A stretch of 35,345 nucleotides of DNA from an uncultured Glaciecola sp. (GCA_905479945.1 CAJQOP010000058.1:1-35345), one strand, 5' to 3'; counted from the first letter of the stretch, positions 1 to 8,315 are shown. Notes: a model not told the origin generated them from the letters alone. A program made the numbers and translations.

Positions 1-2
1 GG

Positions 3-59
3 TATCAAAGCCCAAATCAATATGAGCAAAATATGGCAATATTACAAAAAGCTGCTTAA
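3..59 (+). CDS. possible 3' end of a gene entering from the left edge
   Basis: Frame 3 is open from the left edge and stops with TAA at 57-59. It encodes a short Q- and A-rich tail ending in MAILQKAA, which reads like a helical protein C-terminus. Frame 1 is also open, to TGA at 61-63, so the frame cannot be decided from 59 bases. No family can be named. Confidence 0.25.
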   Translation, partial: YQSPNQYEQNMAILQKAA

Positions 60-107
60 CTGAGGTGTCCGAATAATGTTGACCACGTCAAAAAGTGATT
101 TTATGTT

Positions 108-1358
108 CTACGCATTTACGGTTCTCACACAATTACGACCGCCTTTTTTTGCTTTGTATAATGCCGAGTCTGCTCGCTTTATTACTGCCTTAAAGTCACT
201 GCTACCGGCGGTGCTTTCTGCGATGCCGAAACTACACGTAACCCTAACAATCTCCTCCTTTGCTGGATTTTGACGGCGATTCCTTGAATTCGACGCAGAA
301 CTTTTCTCTCTTGTCTGAACACGAATAGCCATCGGGTATGTCTCAATGTTTACTCTTAAATCTTCAATTGTTTCTCTTATTTCATCAATAGACTTTCCGT
401 CAAACACTAACGTGAACTCTTCACCACCATATCTAAACGCCCTTGCTCGATTTCCAGTTTTCGCTATCTTGCTAGCGACGAGTTTAATAACGTCATCACC
501 AGCTCCATGTCCATACTTGTCGTTAAACTTCTTGAATAAATCAATATCAATCATAACAACAGAATATTGCTGCGATAGCTCTTCGGCGTATTGCGTTAAT
601 GAACGGCGCCCAGGTATGCCGGTTAATTCGTCATTAAACGCCATGTTTCTGCTGGTGATGATGGCAGCAAACAAGCACGTAAAACTGCCAAGAATAGCAA
701 AAGACATAATAAATAAGGGGGTTGGGTCATTAACGACAATTCCGGCTAACAAGGCAATTGAGAGTAAGTAAAATTGGTGAGCAGATCTAGAAACTAAAAC
801 AAGAAGTGAAATCCCGCTTAGACACAGAATAGTGAATTGTAACGGAGTAAACCAAAAGTCTTCAAAAGGCGAAATCCTTCCAATACTATCAAAAATACTA
901 TTTATTAAATTTGTAATAGGTAATTCAATTTTAGCGAACAGATAACTAAAAAAGAGCCAAGCAATTAAGCTACCTATTAAGTAAATAACACTTTTAAATA
1001 ATTTGTGTGCTGGTATTTTTATTAAACCAAATATAGGAAGTAGGGCAATGAAAGAGAATATTAGGTGTTTGGTATCCGCCACGACAAAACTAGCATCATT
1101 AGAAACTTTGAGCCATGGAATAACATAAAAGTGGGCAATAGTAATGAGAGTAATGATACTTGCTACATACATTATCAAAGCTTGGCGCATGGCAAGCGTT
1201 AGGATAATAGCAAACACCAGACTCATTGAAATATAGGGAATGAATTTTACTGTAGAGACATCAGCAAATGAAACTGCATTTTGTTTGAGCATTACCATTA
1301 AAGCAACGGACAAAAAAGCAACAACGATAATTGGTAGCGCAGATTTAATTCCAGTCAT
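108..1358 (-). CDS. membrane-anchored diguanylate cyclase (GGDEF domain)
   Basis: The 416-residue protein has a hydrophobic N-terminal half (about residues 5-235, roughly seven or eight membrane segments) followed by a GGDEF domain from about 240 to the end. The active-site loop is GGEEF at 311-315, and the metal-binding DIDLF is near 271, so it should make c-di-GMP from two GTP at the inner membrane. The product-inhibition I-site (RxxD five residues before the loop) is not present; the residues there are GNRA. A polar, Arg/Ser/Asn-rich insert of about 20 residues (350-368) lies late in the domain. There is no EAL or recognised sensor domain, so the membrane half probably senses the signal. 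The ATG at 1358 has only a weak AAGAAG upstream. It appears to be a single-gene unit. Confidence 0.93.
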   Translation of the reverse strand: MTGIKSALPIIVVAFLSVALMVMLKQNAVSFADVSTVKFIPYISMSLVFAIILTLAMRQALIMYVASIITLITIAHFYVIPWLKVSNDASFVVADTKHLIFSFIALLPIFGLIKIPAHKLFKSVIYLIGSLIAWLFFSYLFAKIELPITNLINSIFDSIGRISPFEDFWFTPLQFTILCLSGISLLVLVSRSAHQFYLLSIALLAGIVVNDPTPLFIMSFAILGSFTCLFAAIITSRNMAFNDELTGIPGRRSLTQYAEELSQQYSVVMIDIDLFKKFNDKYGHGAGDDVIKLVASKIAKTGNRARAFRYGGEEFTLVFDGKSIDEIRETIEDLRVNIETYPMAIRVQTREKSSASNSRNRRQNPAKEEIVRVTCSFGIAESTAGSSDFKAVIKRADSALYKAKKGGRNCVRTVNA

Positions 1359-1892
1359 AATTCTTCTTGTTTATTGCAAATGGCTTAAGCTTAATAAAAA
1401 ACCGTATATTTGCATATGCATTTCTCTATTGTCGCCACTCTAGTACCTTAGCAATTCGGAATAACGACATAATTTAGGTGTGTTTGTATGTTGCCATTGA
1501 TATGCATATGACAAAAGTATTAAAATTAAACGGGGGTGGTAAACTATATACCTTCCCTATGAATCAAGCTTTCCTTCATTTTTTACAAGTAGTGTAAAGG
1601 AATACTAAATTAGCTGTTGATGAAAAATATCGTGTTCCGATACAGAGGGGTAATGAAAGTATGTTTTGCGCTTTTACGGCGGTATGAAAACATATAATTA
1701 GGTACAAATTTCTTGAAGAAATATCCAGACTAGTGTACAAAATTATAGGTGAGGCGTCTTTAGTGATAGGTGAGGCCTCTTGAGTGCGAACATTCTCGAT
1801 GATTCAGTTAGATGTAAATGAAAATAGTCGATGTCCAGTCTTGGATTACGCAAGAATACCTGAACGATTAGAGCAATTATTAATAGGCAATT
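1359..1892. other. 534-bp intergenic region between GGDEF and HDOD genes
   Basis: This AT-rich spacer must hold promoters for the two divergent genes. It contains two perfect 10-bp palindromes, TGCATATGCA (1411-1420) and ATATGCATAT (1500-1509), about 90 bp apart. It also has a 21-bp-period direct repeat (1745-1781) and a possible short ORF (1784-1906). I see no RNA gene or convincing sigma-70 promoter. Confidence 0.6.
1745..1781. repeat. two-copy direct repeat with 21-bp period
   Basis: ATAGGTGAGGCGTCTT at 1745-1760 recurs as ATAGGTGAGGCCTCTT at 1766-1781, with 15 of 16 bases identical. The 21-bp period is two helical turns, which would suit a dimeric regulator. The second copy also places GAGG eight bases before a possible GTG start at 1784, so it may act as a ribosome site instead. 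Confidence 0.6.
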
Positions 1893-1906
1893 ATGAACGC
1901 AATTGA
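1784..1906 (+). CDS. possible 40-residue leader peptide upstream of HDOD gene
   Basis: A short ORF begins at GTG 1784 (GAGG eight bases upstream), or at the in-frame ATG 1799, and ends with TGA at 1904-1906. It therefore overlaps the HDOD start at 1893 by 14 bases in another frame. Such an overlap is typical of translational coupling. The C-terminal part, with ARIPERLEQLL, looks like a real amphipathic helix. I recognise no family. It could be a coupled leader, a small partner of the HDOD protein, or chance. Confidence 0.28.
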   Translation: MRTFSMIQLDVNENSRCPVLDYARIPERLEQLLIGNYERN

Positions 1907-2738
1907 TTATGCAAAGAAAGTATCTGAATTATTTGCCGTGCCTAAAACGGCAGTACGAGTCAAGAATTTGATTGACGACGAAGCCTCTGATGTTAATAGC
2001 ATATCGGCGGTGGTCAAAAGTGATCCAGGCTTAGCTATCCACATACTAAAAGTGGCTAACAGCGCAATCTATCGGTTTCCAAGAAAAATTGAGAATATAG
2101 AAAAAGCGATTCAGGTAATTGGTACTTCAGCAGTCTATGATTATGCTTTGGTATTTGGCATATCTAATGCGTTTAGTAATGAGCAAAGTGAGTTTGTCGA
2201 CCTTGATAAGTTTTGGGAACAAAGTGTAAGCTGTGGCATATTGGCGCGATATTTCGGCGAGCTCAAAGGAATTAAGGACGCAGATCGACTTTTTGTTAGT
2301 GGTCTATTACATAACATCGGCGAATTAGTGGTGCTTAAGATAAATCCGACTGCAGCCAAAGACTGCGGTAGGTTTGATGCAAAAATAACGCCTGCCGAAT
2401 GTCAATTCGAATTGCTTGGTTTCAGGTACGCTGAAATTTCCGCTGCACTTGGTCAACAGTGGAACTTGCCTGATTCAATAGTATCGACCTTAGCGATGCA
2501 GCATCATGATGACAAACCAGCAGAAACATCAGAAGTTAAAATAATGCAGCTTGCTTACGAACTATCTATAATTAATACAAACTCAGACCACTATAATATT
2601 GACACAAATCTCCCTTCATTCCTTTACGAAACATTGAACCTTAGCGTTGAGGAGATAGAAGAAGCTTTGGATAATACTAACTATCAGGTTGAACAAATAA
2701 TTCACTTATTTAATCCAGATGTATTTCACGTTGCGTAG
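1893..2738 (+). CDS. HDOD domain signalling protein
   Basis: This 281-residue soluble protein is essentially a single HDOD domain (about residues 5-200) with a C-terminal helical tail. Supporting features are the opening PKTAVRVKNLID, SDPGLAIHILKVANSA near 50, IEKAIQVIGTSAV near 72 and GLLHNIGELV near 138. The HD dyad is replaced by HN in that last motif, so phosphohydrolase activity is not expected, as is usual in this family. HDOD proteins act as scaffolds in c-di-GMP, stress or motility signalling; the exact role cannot be read here. The ATG at 1893 follows an in-frame stop at 1884-1886, which rules out a longer N-terminus. No clear Shine-Dalgarno sequence is visible, which fits coupling to the small ORF upstream. 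Confidence 0.9.
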   Translation: MNAIDYAKKVSELFAVPKTAVRVKNLIDDEASDVNSISAVVKSDPGLAIHILKVANSAIYRFPRKIENIEKAIQVIGTSAVYDYALVFGISNAFSNEQSEFVDLDKFWEQSVSCGILARYFGELKGIKDADRLFVSGLLHNIGELVVLKINPTAAKDCGRFDAKITPAECQFELLGFRYAEISAALGQQWNLPDSIVSTLAMQHHDDKPAETSEVKIMQLAYELSIINTNSDHYNIDTNLPSFLYETLNLSVEEIEEALDNTNYQVEQIIHLFNPDVFHVA

Positions 2739-2748
2739 CAGTTTCTAA

Positions 2749-2784
2749 GGCTTTATTTAACTTGACGTTTAGTTGAATAAAGCC
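2749..2784. terminator. hairpin after HDOD gene, probable terminator
   Basis: GGCTTTATTTAACT and AGTTGAATAAAGCC form a 14-bp stem with one G-T wobble around an 8-base loop, 10 bases after the HDOD stop. There is no T tract on either strand, so it may stabilise the 3' end rather than terminate transcription on its own. Confidence 0.55.
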
Positions 2785-3057
2785 AAAGGTATTGGGTTAA
2801 TGACACAAGTTCGAGTTACTCTTCTCATATTTTTTCCTCTTTGTTTTCATAACTATCCGCTGCTTGCTCTAGCATCTATATGCATAACTACCTGTCGAGC
2901 ATTTTATCTACTGGGATCAGTTAATCTTAATTGAAGTCAGCCCACTTGCACGTGAGTTCAACCTACTTACAATTATATTCACAAATAATTAACATTTAGT
3001 GGCAAATTGCTCCAAGCTGATTCACTATGGGTGCAATTACAGAATTTAGGAGTGGTT
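2785..3057. other. intergenic region upstream of MFS gene
   Basis: This AT-rich spacer leads to the transporter gene. It includes the palindrome TATGCATA at 2879-2886, similar to those upstream of the GGDEF gene, and AGGAG at 3048-3052 serving the GTG start at 3058. No ORF or RNA is evident. Confidence 0.45.
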
Positions 3058-4386
3058 GTGGCTGATTCAATAGAGATACCTGACGTGTCTAAAGAGGCAG
3101 AGAACAAGAGGCCCTCAAGGGCTTACCGAAATTATGTGCTATTTATTTTAACCTTAGTCTATGCCTTCAATTTTATTGACAGACAAATCATAGGTATTTT
3201 GTCGCCGTTTATCAAAGTTGATCTTGGTTTGGATGATGCGCAATTAGGATTGCTAAAAGGATTTGCGTTTGCATTGCTTTATACGATCGTCGGTATTCCC
3301 ATAGCGTGGTTAGCGGACCGTTACAATCGAGTCAACATAATTGGCATCTCGCTGACTTTGTGGAGCGGGTTTACTGCATTGTCTGGCTTTGCTGTGAACT
3401 TTTGGCAGTTGGCTGCGTTGCGTGTTGGTGTTGGTATTGGTGAAGCTGGTGGCAGTCCGCCCAGTCATTCAATATTGTCCGACCTTTTTGACAAAACGGA
3501 GCGCGCAAAAGCGCTTGCATTTTACTCTCTAGGGATTCCTTTTGGGATTATGACCGCTTATTTCGCCGCTGCATTCTTCTTGGATGGTGGTTCCGCTGAT
3601 TGGCGCATAGTCATGATTAGCGTTGGCGTTCCAGGTGTGGTTTTGGCGCTGTTACTTAAGTTTACTGTAAAAGAGCCAGTGCGAGCGACGGTAACAAACG
3701 GTCCAAAACAAATGGATTTCATGACATCTGTCAAAAGGCTCCTCAAGATTCCTACATGGTGGGGAATGTGCTTAGGAATATCATTTGGTTCGTTTGGTAG
3801 TTACGCTATTTCCACTTGGATCATTGATTTTTATGTGCGAATACATCCAGATATGCCTATTCAACAGTTACTGATTGTATTTGGCATTGTGAATGGTACA
3901 GCTTACGCATTAGGAGTATGGCTTGGAGGTGTAATAGCCGATAAGTGGGGTAAAAAATCAAAACGTGGATACGCATTGCTTCCTACTTTTGCAATGCTCA
4001 TAGGCGTTCCTTGCTTCTTTCTCTCTTTGCATGTCGGAGACGTATGGGTGTCAATCGGCTTGATGACCGTGCTGCTATTTACCAGTGGAATGTACTTGGG
4101 ACCTTGCTTTGCGATTGCGCAAACTCTAGCTCCCGTTAATGCTCGTGCAATGTCGACCGCCTTGTTCTTTTTTGTTTTGAATATCATCGCATTAGGCGGC
4201 GGGCCCACTTTGGTAGGTTTGCTCAGTCAGTCATTGTCGGTTTCTATGGGAGAAGCAGAGGCTCTGCGAACCTCTCTTAGTTGGCTTCTGGTTCCATATA
4301 TTCTATCTATTGTTACCTTTTATTGGGCATCAACAAAGATAGAGCATGATTGGAATGAAGCTGAGAGAATGCAGGCCTTAGATTAA
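3058..4386 (+). CDS. MFS transporter, spinster-like
   Basis: A major facilitator permease of about 442 residues with twelve predicted membrane segments. Typical features are FNFIDRQIIG in segment 1, the cytoplasmic motif LADRYNRVN between segments 2 and 3, and RVGVGIGEAGGSPPSHSIL in segment 4. These resemble the spinster-like branch, whose substrates include lipids and organic anions. The start chosen is GTG 3058 because AGGAG lies five bases upstream. A longer frame from TTG 3007 exists but has no ribosome site. Its last 9 bases overlap the 3' end of the convergent alkB gene. The neighbourhood suggests uptake or export of a hydrophobic substrate or oxidation product; this is inference only. 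Confidence 0.88.
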   Translation: MADSIEIPDVSKEAENKRPSRAYRNYVLFILTLVYAFNFIDRQIIGILSPFIKVDLGLDDAQLGLLKGFAFALLYTIVGIPIAWLADRYNRVNIIGISLTLWSGFTALSGFAVNFWQLAALRVGVGIGEAGGSPPSHSILSDLFDKTERAKALAFYSLGIPFGIMTAYFAAAFFLDGGSADWRIVMISVGVPGVVLALLLKFTVKEPVRATVTNGPKQMDFMTSVKRLLKIPTWWGMCLGISFGSFGSYAISTWIIDFYVRIHPDMPIQQLLIVFGIVNGTAYALGVWLGGVIADKWGKKSKRGYALLPTFAMLIGVPCFFLSLHVGDVWVSIGLMTVLLFTSGMYLGPCFAIAQTLAPVNARAMSTALFFFVLNIIALGGGPTLVGLLSQSLSVSMGEAEALRTSLSWLLVPYILSIVTFYWASTKIEHDWNEAERMQALD

Positions 4387-5538
4387 GCGCCTACCTTCAT
4401 TAGTAGTTAAAATGGAAGATGATTGTTGAGTTCGCAGAATCGCGAGTTCACTTTCATTAGCCATTGTATCGTCCCAATGCTTTAGTTTTGGCTTCATTAA
4501 TTTATACCAAAGGGGTGGCACCAATACAATTGCTATTGTGGAAATATAGCCACCAATCATCACGGGAGCGTCAGGCATTGCTTCAAGTTTCTCGAATGGA
4601 ACTGCGCCTTTTGCATGATGGTGGCTGTGTCTTGGCAAATTAAACATAGCCCAGCAGCTTATTTTGCGGTTGGTGTTCCAAGAATGTTTTGGCATGACAC
4701 GCTCTCTAGGGTGGCGCACTAATCCGTAATGCTCCATATAGTTGACGATTTCGAGCACCAGTTTAGCGACTAAGCCAACCCCAGTTACAAATAATACGCC
4801 TTGCCAATTACCAACAATAAATACAAAGCTTAGCCAAGCGATGGTCATTAACCAGCCGGTAATAAATTGATTGTGATAGCTAAACACAGACTGGTTTTTT
4901 CTGTTTAAACGCTTTCTTTCAATTTCCCAAGCCGATTTATTTGTTCCCCAAATTGCAATTGGAATATGCTTATAAATAGAACGTCCACGTGGCGCTGTAA
5001 CAGGGTCTTTTTCTGTTGCAACATGTACATGATGATTAAATACATGTTCTATTGAAAAGCTTGCATCAAAACTCAGAGAAAGTAACCATCGTCCTGTAGT
5101 CACAGCTTTCTTGTTACCTATTCTATGGATCAGTTCATGCCCTACAACTGTCGCTATGCCGCTTAACATAAGTCCACAAAACACGACTGCCACTAATATT
5201 TCTATCATATATGTATTTGCTTTTGCAGTAACAAAATCATAAGCGACTGCATTTGAAAGCCAGTGCATTATTTGCCATTCATAGGGGCTTACTAACCAAA
5301 TGCTAACGCTCATTAGTATAAATGTTGTGGGAACCGAAGCATAAAGCATGGCATCTAGAGCCCATTTCTTTGTCAAATTAGGTTGGCTTAAATCTTCGCC
5401 AAAAAATGTATCACCAATGATGTAAAAAGCGATGAAGAAACCAAAACCAAAAAGGATCCAATATTGTGCAAACAACACAGCAGTAATACCTAGTAATGTT
5501 GTTAGAAAGTAATTAGCGAACTTTAAGTAGTGAAGCAT
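4378..5538 (-). CDS. alkB: alkane 1-monooxygenase (AlkB-type non-haem di-iron)
   Basis: This 386-residue integral membrane hydroxylase adds oxygen to the terminal carbon of alkanes, receiving electrons from rubredoxin. About six membrane segments surround the conserved histidine boxes: HELIH (134-138), EHVFNHHVH (164-172), NYMEHYG (266-272) and LPRHSHHHA (301-309). The second box normally reads EHxRGHH, so VFN is a deviation. No rubredoxin is fused, and neither rubredoxin nor its reductase is in the window, so they must be elsewhere. The ATG at 5538 has a strong AGGAG about seven bases upstream. The gene is divergent from an AraC-family regulator, the usual arrangement for induced alkB genes. 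Xylene monooxygenase-like members share the fold, but the NYMEHYG box favours AlkB. Confidence 0.92.
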   Translation of the reverse strand: MLHYLKFANYFLTTLLGITAVLFAQYWILFGFGFFIAFYIIGDTFFGEDLSQPNLTKKWALDAMLYASVPTTFILMSVSIWLVSPYEWQIMHWLSNAVAYDFVTAKANTYMIEILVAVVFCGLMLSGIATVVGHELIHRIGNKKAVTTGRWLLSLSFDASFSIEHVFNHHVHVATEKDPVTAPRGRSIYKHIPIAIWGTNKSAWEIERKRLNRKNQSVFSYHNQFITGWLMTIAWLSFVFIVGNWQGVLFVTGVGLVAKLVLEIVNYMEHYGLVRHPRERVMPKHSWNTNRKISCWAMFNLPRHSHHHAKGAVPFEKLEAMPDAPVMIGGYISTIAIVLVPPLWYKLMKPKLKHWDDTMANESELAILRTQQSSSILTTNEGRRLI

Positions 5539-5601
5539 GTGATTCTCCTTTTTCGACCTTTGTACTTTCTCATTGATTCAAGCAATTAATAATATCAATA
5601 G

Positions 5602-5643
5602 TTGCCATTAAACAGTCATTTATTGCCAAGCTGAATTATATAG
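5602..5643. promoter_or_regulatory. candidate AraC-family operator between alkB and its regulator
   Basis: TTGCCA occurs at 5602-5607 and again at 5623-5628, exactly 21 bp apart in the same orientation. The bases after each copy are partly similar. AraC-family dimers commonly bind two direct 17-21 bp half sites, and this lies in the 142-bp divergent promoter region. Binding is inferred, not shown. Confidence 0.4.
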
Positions 5644-5680
5644 CGTAGCTTACTATTGAACCTATTAAGCGAAAGATATT

Positions 5681-6733
5681 ATGTTTATCAAAGAGAGTGT
5701 TAGTCTGCCCACCTATTATTTTGGTCACGTCATAAGTGTGCTGAAAGATTCTGGTATAGGCGTTGAAACGTGGTTGGCGTCGCAAAACCTAGATTTAAAT
5801 AAATTACTGCAGGCCAATTCCAGAGTGAGCATTGAGCAGTTTGATGGGCTTATCCAGAGCGTCATAACAAATAGAGGTTTTGAAGATTTGGGTTTGTCGG
5901 TTGGTAAAAGATTAGAAATTGCCCATCATGGCGATTTTGGTTTAGCAATATTAAATAGTGCATCCTTTCTTCAAGTGCTCGACTTTCACGTTAAATTTTT
6001 GTCAATTAGAATCCCTTTAATACAAATAATGTATGCCATAGAAAATGAGCAAGTCGTGGTCACGTTAATTGACGAGCATTGGCAAGACAAACTCCACGTT
6101 TCGATGATTGAAGCTGTCATTATTGCAGTCGTTAATATGCTGCATGCTACTAAATTTCAAGATGGTAGTGATTTAGAAATAGAGCTTGTTGAATTTGATT
6201 ACTCCAAGCCTAATTATTGGGAGAAGTACTCAACAATTAAAGCCAATAAACTAGAGTTTAATGCTCGTTACTGTAATTTAAAGTTTGCAAGAACGAACCT
6301 TCATAAACCACTGGCATTTGCTGACGATTTTAGTTTCCAAAGAGCGGTAGTTAATTGTGAGAATGAGCTAGACTCCTTTCATCAACAAAACCTTAGCATG
6401 AGAGACCGCGTAAAGAGACTGCTGAAGCAGGATGGAGGGGTTAGACTGGGTCTGGAAGACATTGCTGAACAATTATTTATGAGTAAACGCTCATTGCACC
6501 GAGGCTTAGATCGAGAAGGCACCAGTTTTAAGCTGCTAATGCAAGAAGTTAGAGCTGACTTAGCCCTTAAGTTTTTAAATCAAGACTACAGTATTTCCCG
6601 AGTTGCAGATTTGCTTAATTATTCAGACAGCGCCAATTTTCGTAGAGCATTTAAAACCTGGTATAAAATGGCTCCAAGAGAATGGCTTATTAAAGAAAGG
6701 CTGTCTAAAAGCAGGAAGAAAAATGCAGAATGA
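5681..6733 (+). CDS. AraC-family transcriptional regulator
   Basis: A 350-residue regulator with an N-terminal ligand-binding region of the arabinose-binding-like type (about residues 15-205; compare GLSVGKRLEIAHHGDFGLAI) and a C-terminal double helix-turn-helix (about 250-345). The latter contains GLEDIAEQLFMSKRSLHRGL and the second motif SISRVADLLNYSDSANFRRAFK. This architecture is common in regulators of fatty-acid, ester and alkane genes. It is divergent from alkB with 142 bp between, so it probably senses a hydrophobic inducer or oxidation product and controls alkB. Its stop overlaps the ATG of a short downstream frame at 6723. Confidence 0.9.
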   Translation: MFIKESVSLPTYYFGHVISVLKDSGIGVETWLASQNLDLNKLLQANSRVSIEQFDGLIQSVITNRGFEDLGLSVGKRLEIAHHGDFGLAILNSASFLQVLDFHVKFLSIRIPLIQIMYAIENEQVVVTLIDEHWQDKLHVSMIEAVIIAVVNMLHATKFQDGSDLEIELVEFDYSKPNYWEKYSTIKANKLEFNARYCNLKFARTNLHKPLAFADDFSFQRAVVNCENELDSFHQQNLSMRDRVKRLLKQDGGVRLGLEDIAEQLFMSKRSLHRGLDREGTSFKLLMQEVRADLALKFLNQDYSISRVADLLNYSDSANFRRAFKTWYKMAPREWLIKERLSKSRKKNAE

Positions 6734-7020
6734 GAATAGGGCGGATAAGAACGTAATGGACACTGCAGAAAACAACAAGCTACCAGAAGAGAGGTCTAAG
6801 GATATTACATTAGCACTGCTGGAAAAGGCCTGATTTGTTTGCTGGTTAACATACCGAGGTGTGTGTGCCAATATTAAGGAATCGCTTTATACGAGAGAAT
6901 TCAGCTATTACTCACGAAGAGCTGGAATTTGGTAGTCACATGTTTCCTTTAGAAAAGCCTGTTGAAGTAGCTAAGAGGATTAATCTAGCGATACAGCAAC
7001 TAGCTGAAAAGCGCGCTTAA
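6723..7020 (+). pseudogene. alpha/beta-hydrolase remnant with internal deletion
   Basis: Two pieces are visible. The first, from ATG 6723 (AGGAAGA just upstream, overlapping the regulator's stop), runs 36 codons to TGA at 6831-6833. It ends in DITLALL, which resembles the first core strand that precedes the oxyanion loop in alpha/beta hydrolases. The second is open from 6850 to TAA at 7018-7020 in another frame. It carries FGSHMFPLEKPVEVAKRI, which matches the last strand, catalytic-histidine loop and final helix of the same fold. The nucleophile elbow (GxSxG) and acid residue are missing. The simplest reading is a hydrolase gene in operon with the regulator that lost its middle. The second piece could instead be a 50-residue ORF from GTG 6865 (GAGG upstream). 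Confidence 0.6.
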
Positions 7021-7036
7021 TCTTAGCGCTTTCAGC
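7003..7036. terminator. hairpin between hydrolase remnant and glgC
   Basis: GCTGAAAAGCGC (7003-7014) pairs with GCGCTTTCAGC (7026-7036), leaving one bulged A and an 11-base loop. It lies at the convergent 3' ends of the remnant and glgC, so it may serve both. There is no T tract. Confidence 0.5.
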
Positions 7037-7055
7037 CAGCTTTAAATAAATCGGG

Positions 7056-8315
7056 CTAGAGGTTTTCTAATTCAGCCTTAGTAACCAATACTACGCCGTT
7101 TTCAGAAACCCTAAAGCCTCTTTGTCGGTCGTCATCATGATTATGCCCTATGGTTAAACCTTCTGGTATTTGGCAGCCTCGGTCTATTATTGCTTTTTTA
7201 ATTCTGCAATTCGCACCTATAGTCACTTCTGGCAATATGACAGTTTGCTCTACCAAACTTCCTGAGTTAACTCTTACATTACTAAAACAGACACTCTGTA
7301 TCAATGTCGAACCAGAAATGATGCAACCTCCTGAAACAGATGAATTTAGAGCATCACCTCTATTCTCAGGACCTTCCATGACAAACTTAGCTGGAGGAAG
7401 CTGTTCTTGATACGTCCAAATTGGCCATTGTTTATCATAAATATTTAACGCTGGTACTGGTGCCACCAATTCCATGTTGGCTTCCCAGTATGAGTCTAAG
7501 GTTCCAACATCTCGCCAGTAACTGTCATTTAAACTGCTCTTTGAAAATTCAAAAGCGTAAACATCATGGTTGTCTATAATTGATGGAATGATATCTTTGC
7601 CAAAATCTCTTTCCGATCCTTTTGTTTGGGAGTCACGCTCTAACTGTTCAAACAGAAAGTCAGTATCAAAAACGTAATTACCCATAGAGGCTAAACAATA
7701 ACCGGGAGAACCAGCAAGGGGAGTGGGCTCAGACGGTTTTTCTGTGAAGTCGATAATTTTACTATTATCATCCACTGAAATAACACCAAAGGCATTTCTA
7801 GCTTGCTCGATAGGAACTGCAATTGTACTGACGGTCATTCTTGCGCCAGTTTCAACATGCTGGGCTAGAATATGTCCATAGTCTTGACGATAGATATGAT
7901 CGCCTGATAAGACCATTACATATTTAGGGAGCTCATCTCTAATTATATCTATGTTTTGATAAACTGCATCAGCGGTGCCTTGATACCACTCTTTGGAGAA
8001 GCGCTGTGACGCTGGCAAAATTTCTACCGACTCACCTAGTTCTTTCTTGAAATGTCCCCAGCCTCTTACCAAGTGCCTAATTAATGAGTGAGATTTGTAT
8101 TGAGTTAGAACGCCAATGTTGCGAATGCCAGAGTTAACGCAGTTTGAAAGTGGAAAATCGATAATACGAAATTTTCCTCCAAAATAAAGTGCCGGCTTAG
8201 CTCGCCAGTTAGTTAATTCATGTAAGCGAGAGCCTCGACCACCAGCTAACACTAAAGCATAAGTGTCCTTGGTCAAATTACTTATGTAGCGCTCATTCTT
8301 ATTGGTTTTAGACAT
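7056..8315 (-). CDS. glgC: glucose-1-phosphate adenylyltransferase (ADP-glucose pyrophosphorylase)
   Basis: The 419-residue enzyme makes ADP-glucose from glucose-1-phosphate and ATP, the committed step of glycogen synthesis. The nucleotide-binding loop LAGGRGSRL is at 23-31, followed by RAKPA with Lys40, equivalent to the fructose-1,6-bisphosphate site Lys39 of the E. coli enzyme. Further motifs are [18 protein letters not shown] and [15 protein letters not shown]. The C-terminal part is the left-handed beta-helix. ATG 8315 has AAGGA eight bases upstream. No glgA, glgB, glgP or glgX lies next to it, so the rest of the pathway must be elsewhere. Confidence 0.96.
   Translation of the reverse strand: MSKTNKNERYISNLTKDTYALVLAGGRGSRLHELTNWRAKPALYFGGKFRIIDFPLSNCVNSGIRNIGVLTQYKSHSLIRHLVRGWGHFKKELGESVEILPASQRFSKEWYQGTADAVYQNIDIIRDELPKYVMVLSGDHIYRQDYGHILAQHVETGARMTVSTIAVPIEQARNAFGVISVDDNSKIIDFTEKPSEPTPLAGSPGYCLASMGNYVFDTDFLFEQLERDSQTKGSERDFGKDIIPSIIDNHDVYAFEFSKSSLNDSYWRDVGTLDSYWEANMELVAPVPALNIYDKQWPIWTYQEQLPPAKFVMEGPENRGDALNSSVSGGCIISGSTLIQSVCFSNVRVNSGSLVEQTVILPEVTIGANCRIKKAIIDRGCQIPEGLTIGHNHDDDRQRGFRVSENGVVLVTKAELENL

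Noticed and set aside
346..771. 141-residue plus-strand ORF
   Set aside because: Fully opposite the GGDEF gene, with no ribosome site or recognisable domain.
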